A stretch of DNA of 64,000 nucleotides from Salipaludibacillus neizhouensis (GTDB taxonomy: Bacteria > Bacillota > Bacilli > Bacillales > Salisediminibacteriaceae): contig NZ_KZ614147.1 of the NCBI RefSeq assembly GCF_002886185.1, positions 903,187 through 967,186 on the forward strand. Direction: 5' to 3'. The translations under genes were made by a program, and so were the position numbers. Position 1 is the first letter of the stretch; each line of letters starts with the position of its first letter. Below, one piece after another: positions 59,626-64,000 of this stretch. The notes under the pieces are model-generated. The model was not told the origin of the DNA. It saw only the letters and a program-made list of their open reading frames with translations, and made no database searches.

Positions 59626-61923
59626 ATGAAAAATCTTAGTTTTTTTAATAAATTGGTTATATTCGGGACAATATTCGCTTTGTTTCCAATGATTATTATG
59701 GGATCGTTTTCATATATACAATCTACAAATCTCGTTCAGGAAAGAGTAAGTGAAGAACGGGTAGAAACGGTCAGGCAGATTCGAACAAATATTGAGCAAA
59801 ATCTATCGATGGTTGACCAATCTATTAATGTGATGGTTGATTCCGCGACAATGGGACAAGTTATTTACTCCTCAATGAATGCCGAAGATTTTATTCTACA
59901 TCGAGAGGTACGTCAAGAGCTTGCCAATGTTCAAACGATACACCCGTTAATCGAGGATTATGTGATTATAAATTTTCAATATAATTGGATGATGAATGAA
60001 CGAGGCAGTCGTATTGCCGATCAACATCCGGATATTGAAACTTACCGTGAATTATTGTCACAGGGGGTTCAATCTTGGCAATTACTAAATTCTACAAATT
60101 TTGAAGAACCTTTAACAAAAGGCAGTTGTCCATATACGCTTAGTTTAGTAAAATCACTACCACGAATGGCGAGTGAACCGAGAGCATTAGTGTTAATACC
60201 GATGTCTGTTTGTGAACTTGTAAAAAGTTTGCAGGGGGACATATCCCATCAGGATTTAGTGATTGTCAATAATGATTCACAAATTATCTATCACCCGGAT
60301 CTTGCACTTATTGGACAAGACCTTGAAGAATCCGGCCTTGTTCATTCTATAGAGGGCATCACTGAAACTAGTGGATTTTTTGAAACCACAAATAATGGTG
60401 AAGTCTTTACTGTCTCATACGCCCAGGCTAATATGAATCAATGGTCATATTTAATGGTTCATTCCGTGGATGAACTGCGCGAAGAGTCAAAATCAATTGC
60501 TCTCGTGATGATCAGTTTGATTATTATCGTATCCGTCGGGTCTTTATTATTTATCCTGATCGCTAGTCGATATTTATACCGCCCCCTCAAAAACGTTCGC
60601 AGTCTTATTGATGAAGGTAGCGGAGATCCAAATGAGTATTCCAACGCCGACAGGGATGATATAAAAGTTATTGAAAACCGTTTTAAATCCTTATTCTCAT
60701 CGAAGTTCATCATGGAGTCAGAGCTTGATAAACATAATAAGCAAGCAAAAACAATGTTCTTGACAAGAATGTTCATTGGAGATGTCGATCAGCAGCAATT
60801 AGAAGAGAATTTAACATTTTTTAAGATGAAAAAAGAGCACTGGCGTAACCATATCGTTATGACGTTAGAAATAGATTCTATCAGTTCTTCACGATTCGAA
60901 TTTAAGGATTGGGATTTGATCACTTTCTCCATCGTAAATATTTTAGAAGAAATCTTAGCTGAGACAGAGCACTTTGAGCCGATATGGATTCAAAATACAC
61001 TTGTTTGTCTAGTCAGTGATGATCGAGCTGATCAAGAAGAGCTAGAAATTACTCTTAATCAAATTGCTGAAAGACTGAAAGATACGATCGAAAAACTGAC
61101 CAATATTATTGTTAGTATTGGGCTGAGTATGTCTTATAGCGATATGAGAAAATCTGATCGTGCGTATCAAGAAGCGATTGAAGCATTGAAACACCGGATT
61201 CGTCTTGGCAAAGGTGTGATCATTCCTTATGGACATATTAATGAAGGAAAGCATTCGATTATGTACAGTTATCCAGTGAAACTGGAAGAGGATCTCCTCT
61301 TATCTATCAAAACAGCGGACTGGGAAAAGACGGTGACTTCATTTGAGGGATGGATGGGAAAGGTTTTTAAACAGGATCATTCCCTTCAGGATTATCAAAT
61401 TTCGATGATGCGTCTCTTGAACAATCTCATTTTGGTCTATCATGAAAATCTCATTCAAATAGATCAAGAACACCAGCAAAAAGAATATTACTATGAAGAA
61501 CTGTTTCAACTGTCCGATAAAAAAATGATTTATGAATGGTTCACCGAAAAATTAATTACACCTCTCTACAATGAATTTTTAAGAAAAAGAGATTCTCAGT
61601 TTAAGAACTTGTCAGAAAAAATGATCGATATGATTCACGAACAGTATGATCACGAACTGACATTAGAACAGTGTGCAAATCAACTCCATTACAATGCAAA
61701 TTATTTAAGCAGCGTTTTTAAGCAGGAGACGAAGCATACATTCAGTGAATATTTGGCCATGCATCGATTTAAAAAAGCAAAGGAGTGGCTGATTAAAACT
61801 GACATGCCTGTGAAGGAAATTGCAGAAAGACTTCAATACAATAACTCACAGAATTTCATCCGATCATTTAAAAAGTACGCAGATATGACACCTGGGCAGT
61901 ATCGAAAAGAAAATGGAATATAA
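59626..61923 (+). CDS. yesS: Membrane-bound AraC-family regulator, YesS-like
   Basis: A 765-residue one-component sensor. Membrane helix 1 is at about 10-32, an extracellular dCache-like domain at about 33-285, and helix 2 at about 288-312 (ALVMISLIIIVSVGSLLFIL). A cytoplasmic linker domain follows (about 375-620), then a C-terminal AraC double HTH (about 665-765: LTLEQCANQLHYNANYLSSVFKQET, then VKEIAERLQYNNSQNFIRSFKKYADMTPGQYR). B. subtilis YesS has this architecture and activates rhamnogalacturonan genes. It lies between yesL and an lplA-like binding-protein gene, which it probably controls. Confidence 0.85.
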   Translation: MKNLSFFNKLVIFGTIFALFPMIIMGSFSYIQSTNLVQERVSEERVETVRQIRTNIEQNLSMVDQSINVMVDSATMGQVIYSSMNAEDFILHREVRQELANVQTIHPLIEDYVIINFQYNWMMNERGSRIADQHPDIETYRELLSQGVQSWQLLNSTNFEEPLTKGSCPYTLSLVKSLPRMASEPRALVLIPMSVCELVKSLQGDISHQDLVIVNNDSQIIYHPDLALIGQDLEESGLVHSIEGITETSGFFETTNNGEVFTVSYAQANMNQWSYLMVHSVDELREESKSIALVMISLIIIVSVGSLLFILIASRYLYRPLKNVRSLIDEGSGDPNEYSNADRDDIKVIENRFKSLFSSKFIMESELDKHNKQAKTMFLTRMFIGDVDQQQLEENLTFFKMKKEHWRNHIVMTLEIDSISSSRFEFKDWDLITFSIVNILEEILAETEHFEPIWIQNTLVCLVSDDRADQEELEITLNQIAERLKDTIEKLTNIIVSIGLSMSYSDMRKSDRAYQEAIEALKHRIRLGKGVIIPYGHINEGKHSIMYSYPVKLEEDLLLSIKTADWEKTVTSFEGWMGKVFKQDHSLQDYQISMMRLLNNLILVYHENLIQIDQEHQQKEYYYEELFQLSDKKMIYEWFTEKLITPLYNEFLRKRDSQFKNLSEKMIDMIHEQYDHELTLEQCANQLHYNANYLSSVFKQETKHTFSEYLAMHRFKKAKEWLIKTDMPVKEIAERLQYNNSQNFIRSFKKYADMTPGQYRKENGI

Positions 61924-61933
61924 TTAACTAAGT

Positions 61934-61980
61934 GGTTACACTCAGACTCTTTGACCAATAGAATCTGAGTGTACCTTTTA
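61934..61980 (+). terminator. Terminator of the yesS-like gene
   Basis: ACACTCAGA (61938-61946) pairs with TCTGAGTGT (61964-61972), extended by GGT/ACC with a one-base bulge, then CTTTTA. Confidence 0.8.
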
Positions 61981-62114
61981 AAAGTACACAGCTGAACGGA
62001 AACAATCATTATCTCATATAAGCTGTTAAAACGGCTTTGTAAACGTTTTCCTAATATGAGTCTGTAGAGATGATTATATACGAAACTTGTGATAGCCCTG
62101 TAAACTGAAAATAT

Positions 62115-62132
62115 AATAACCACGTTGTTATT
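62115..62132. promoter_or_regulatory. Near-palindromic operator before the lplA-like gene
   Basis: AATAACCACGTTGTTATT differs at one base from the perfect palindrome before uxaC. It lies 160 bases before the binding-protein start, in a region with no gene. Confidence 0.75.
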
Positions 62133-62291
62133 GTGAGTTGATTCAAATAAAAGGGGGATTGGAAATTAAGTTTAGTCGCATCATTTTCAAATTTGTAACC
62201 GTTATCATTTATTTTTTACATGTATATGTAGAGGGGCATTTGCCAGAGAAAAACGAAATTCGCACCTATTAAAAGAAGGAGAGTGAATGGC

Positions 62292-63854
62292 ATGAAAAGA
62301 ATCAAATTATCTAAAAGGTTGGCAGTAGTTGGAACAGTTACGTTGTCGTCGATGATTTTAGCTGCATGTGGTGGAAACAATGAGGGAAACACAGAGGCAA
62401 ATGCAAATGCTGATGCTTCAAATAACAGTGAAGTAAGTACAGAGGAGTTGGATGATGAGCCGGTAACGATTGAAATGATGGCGAACTTGCACACTCCAGA
62501 AACGCCTGGTGATTTCCTTAAAGATAAATTAGAAGAAAAGTATAATGTAGAGTTAGATATTCAATGGGTACCGGATGGTAACTATGAAGAGCGTTTAAAT
62601 ACGGCTTTCGCTACCGACACATTACCAATGGTTGTACCGATGGGATTTGATATGTTTAATCAATTTAAAGATCCGATTCGGGCCGATCAGTTCTGGGAAA
62701 TTGAACCTTATTTAGAGGAGTTCGAAAACCTTTCAAAACTAAACCCGGAAATACTTGATAACACACGTGTTGACGGCAAACTTTACTCGCTTTATCAAGG
62801 GCGCCCGCTATCAAGACAAGGTGTCATTTATCGAAAAGACTGGGCGGATAATCTAGGAATTGAAGAACCAACAACTACAGAAGAATTCATGGAAATGGCT
62901 CGAGCCTTCACAGAAGATGATCCGAATGGTTCAGGTTCTGATGACACAATAGGGCTGACAGATCGCAGTGATCTCGTCTACGGTGCTTTTAAAACGATGT
63001 CTTCTTGGTTTGGTACACCGAATAATTGGGGAGTAGTTGACGGAGAGGTTAAACCGGAATTTATGTTTGACGAGTATATCGAAACGATGGATTTTGTAAA
63101 AGAAATGCATTCTAATGGCTATATGAACCAGGATTTTCCGGTTACAAGTAAAGATGATCAGCAAGCGATGTTTAAAAACGGTGGTGCTGGTATTTATGTA
63201 GGCTCAATGGGTGACGTACTTAGTATTCATACTGATGCTACTGAATTAAACCCTGATGCTGAATATGGCGTATTCAATTATGTAGAAGGACCAGATGGGG
63301 AATATAATGTTTGGGCAATCCCTGGATTTGGAAGTGTCGTATTATTCCCTAAGTCTGCTTATGAAGATGAAAATGAACTGCGCAAAGTTCTTGCCTTTTA
63401 TGACAAGTTAATGACTCCTGAAGGTGCTAACCTTTTAGTATGGGGAGAAGAAGGTAGACACTATGAAATGGAAGGTGAAGGAGTTAACTGGATTGAGGAT
63501 AATCTGAATGAAGTCGACAATGATATACGCCCGTTTTTATCACTTGAAATTGGTGAGCCGGCAACAAGCGGACGTTATGAAATGGCTTCCACATACGACG
63601 TGAAAGCGGAAGCAGATAAGTTAACGATCGAAAATGAGGAATATCTTGTTCATGATCCGACAATTACACTTGATTCTGAAAGTCACATTACTTACGGTGA
63701 CCGTTTAGATCAAATGATGAATGATGCTACGCACCAATATATGCTCGGTCAAATTGACTTAGATGAATTCAACGCGACTGTAGAAGAATGGAAGAGTGAA
63801 GGTGGAGAAGCAATTATGGCTGAGTTTACAGAAAGCTATCAAGCGCAACAATAA
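62292..63854 (+). CDS. lplA: Extracellular sugar-binding lipoprotein, LplA/YtcQ-like (family 1)
   Basis: A 520-residue binding protein with a lipoprotein signal (Cys26 in MILAACGG) and an Asn/Glu-rich linker. Mature-part motifs are YNVELDIQWVPDGNYEERLNTAFAT, GKLYSLYQGRPLSRQGVIYRKDW and LAFYDKLMTPEGANLLVWGEEG, as in LplA and YtcQ of Bacillus, which serve uptake of pectin or other plant oligosaccharides. ATG 62292 is chosen, 9 bases after AAGGAG. The matching permease genes (lplB, lplC) are not in the window; they should follow to the right. The substrate is inferred from neighbours. Confidence 0.87.
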   Translation: MKRIKLSKRLAVVGTVTLSSMILAACGGNNEGNTEANANADASNNSEVSTEELDDEPVTIEMMANLHTPETPGDFLKDKLEEKYNVELDIQWVPDGNYEERLNTAFATDTLPMVVPMGFDMFNQFKDPIRADQFWEIEPYLEEFENLSKLNPEILDNTRVDGKLYSLYQGRPLSRQGVIYRKDWADNLGIEEPTTTEEFMEMARAFTEDDPNGSGSDDTIGLTDRSDLVYGAFKTMSSWFGTPNNWGVVDGEVKPEFMFDEYIETMDFVKEMHSNGYMNQDFPVTSKDDQQAMFKNGGAGIYVGSMGDVLSIHTDATELNPDAEYGVFNYVEGPDGEYNVWAIPGFGSVVLFPKSAYEDENELRKVLAFYDKLMTPEGANLLVWGEEGRHYEMEGEGVNWIEDNLNEVDNDIRPFLSLEIGEPATSGRYEMASTYDVKAEADKLTIENEEYLVHDPTITLDSESHITYGDRLDQMMNDATHQYMLGQIDLDEFNATVEEWKSEGGEAIMAEFTESYQAQQ

Positions 63855-63886
63855 TCATTTAGCTGATCTGTAAAATGTAAAATCAA

Positions 63887-63933
63887 GGAGGTCTCATCAT
63901 GGTATTAAAGACCATGGAGACCTCCATTTTTTT
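63887..63933 (+). terminator. Hairpin with T-run after the binding-protein gene
   Basis: GGAGGTCTC (63887-63895) with GAGACCTCC (63917-63925) and inner CATGGT/ACCATG, then ATTTTTTT. It would end or attenuate transcription before the next gene. Confidence 0.85.
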
Positions 63934-63962
63934 AATAAAAGACGGCTACGCCGTTTTTCTTA
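63931..63962 (+). repeat. AAAAGACGG/CCGTTTTTC hairpin repeat, copy 5
   Basis: TTTAATAAAAGACGGCTACG then CCGTTTTTCTTA. Compared with copies 1-4, both stem arms carry an extra matching G-C pair, so pairing is kept. Confidence 0.75.
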
Positions 63963-63978
63963 TAGGAGGAATATGATT

Positions 63979-64000
63979 ATGATTCTTATCGTTAATCAAG
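63979..64000 (+). CDS. Start of a gene cut by the window edge
   Basis: AGGAGG (63964-63969) is followed by ATG at 63973 and ATG at 63979; the second has the better spacing. Only MILIVNQ is visible, so the product cannot be named. A permease or enzyme of the same pectin locus would be expected. Confidence 0.35.

Overview
The window looks like chromosome of a low-GC, endospore-forming-type Bacillaceae, probably an alkaliphilic or haloalkaliphilic Bacillus relative. The grounds are strong AGGAGG ribosome sites with GTG/TTG starts, sigma-A promoters, cre, Fur and Fnr-like boxes of Bacillus type, homologues of B. subtilis Lnr, Yes, Lpl, Uxu/Uxa and YidC2 proteins, and two very acidic repetitive surface or secreted proteins. 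No rRNA, tRNA, CRISPR array or intact insertion sequence was seen.

Layout. 0-1.3 kb: a Panacea-domain (antitoxin-type) gene with a cut-off partner, and a DUF2935 gene. 1.4-10 kb: a hexuronate/aldonate operon with a GntR regulator, a disrupted KDG kinase, a TRAP transporter (DctPQM), a zinc dehydrogenase, KDPG aldolase, mannonate dehydratase and an SDR oxidoreductase. 10-16.3 kb: an accessory stretch with a RacA/DUF3967-like HTH coiled-coil gene, two decayed fragments of it, and a cluster of TATCG-N5-CGATA inverted repeats. A secreted protein with about 25 acidic decamers, an orphan OmpR-type regulator and a small unknown gene lie inside it. 16.4-22.3 kb: truncated haemoglobin behind an Fnr-like box, a truncated zinc-ribbon membrane protein, an MBOAT/SGNH O-acetylation pair, and a HupE-type protein with an EF-hand. 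22.6-30 kb: a giant LPDTA-anchored lamin-tail/metallophosphatase protein, a sortase-like remnant, and a sensor kinase. 30.2-39.1 kb: a Fur-type controlled NIS siderophore operon of schizokinen/rhizobactin type. 39.6-46 kb: CysQ and an ascorbate-type PTS with its PRD regulator. 46.5-52.8 kb: LnrJKLMN-type two-component system and ABC exporter, then YidC2. 53-64 kb: a pectin/galacturonate locus (uxaC, acetylesterase, GH28, uxaA, yesL, yesS-like regulator, lplA-like binding protein).

How it fits together. The two sugar-acid regions complement each other. UxaC at 53 kb can make fructuronate or tagaturonate, the 2-10 kb operon carries the mannonate branch to KDPG, and UxaA serves the altronate branch. 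The 2-10 kb operon has its own broken KDG kinase, and no tagaturonate reductase is visible, so both steps must be covered elsewhere. A near-identical 18-bp palindrome lies before uxaC and before the lplA-like gene and suggests a shared LacI-type regulator.

Intergenic space is unusually structured. Twelve copies of a small REP-like unit (core GGGACGGTTCT) and a family of hairpins with a common GTGAAG/CTTCAC inner stem lie only in the first 39.5 kb. A second small repeat (AAAAGACGC-N3-GCGTTTTTC) lies only after 40.9 kb. Degraded copies of a longer Bacillus-type dispersed repeat occur in both halves.
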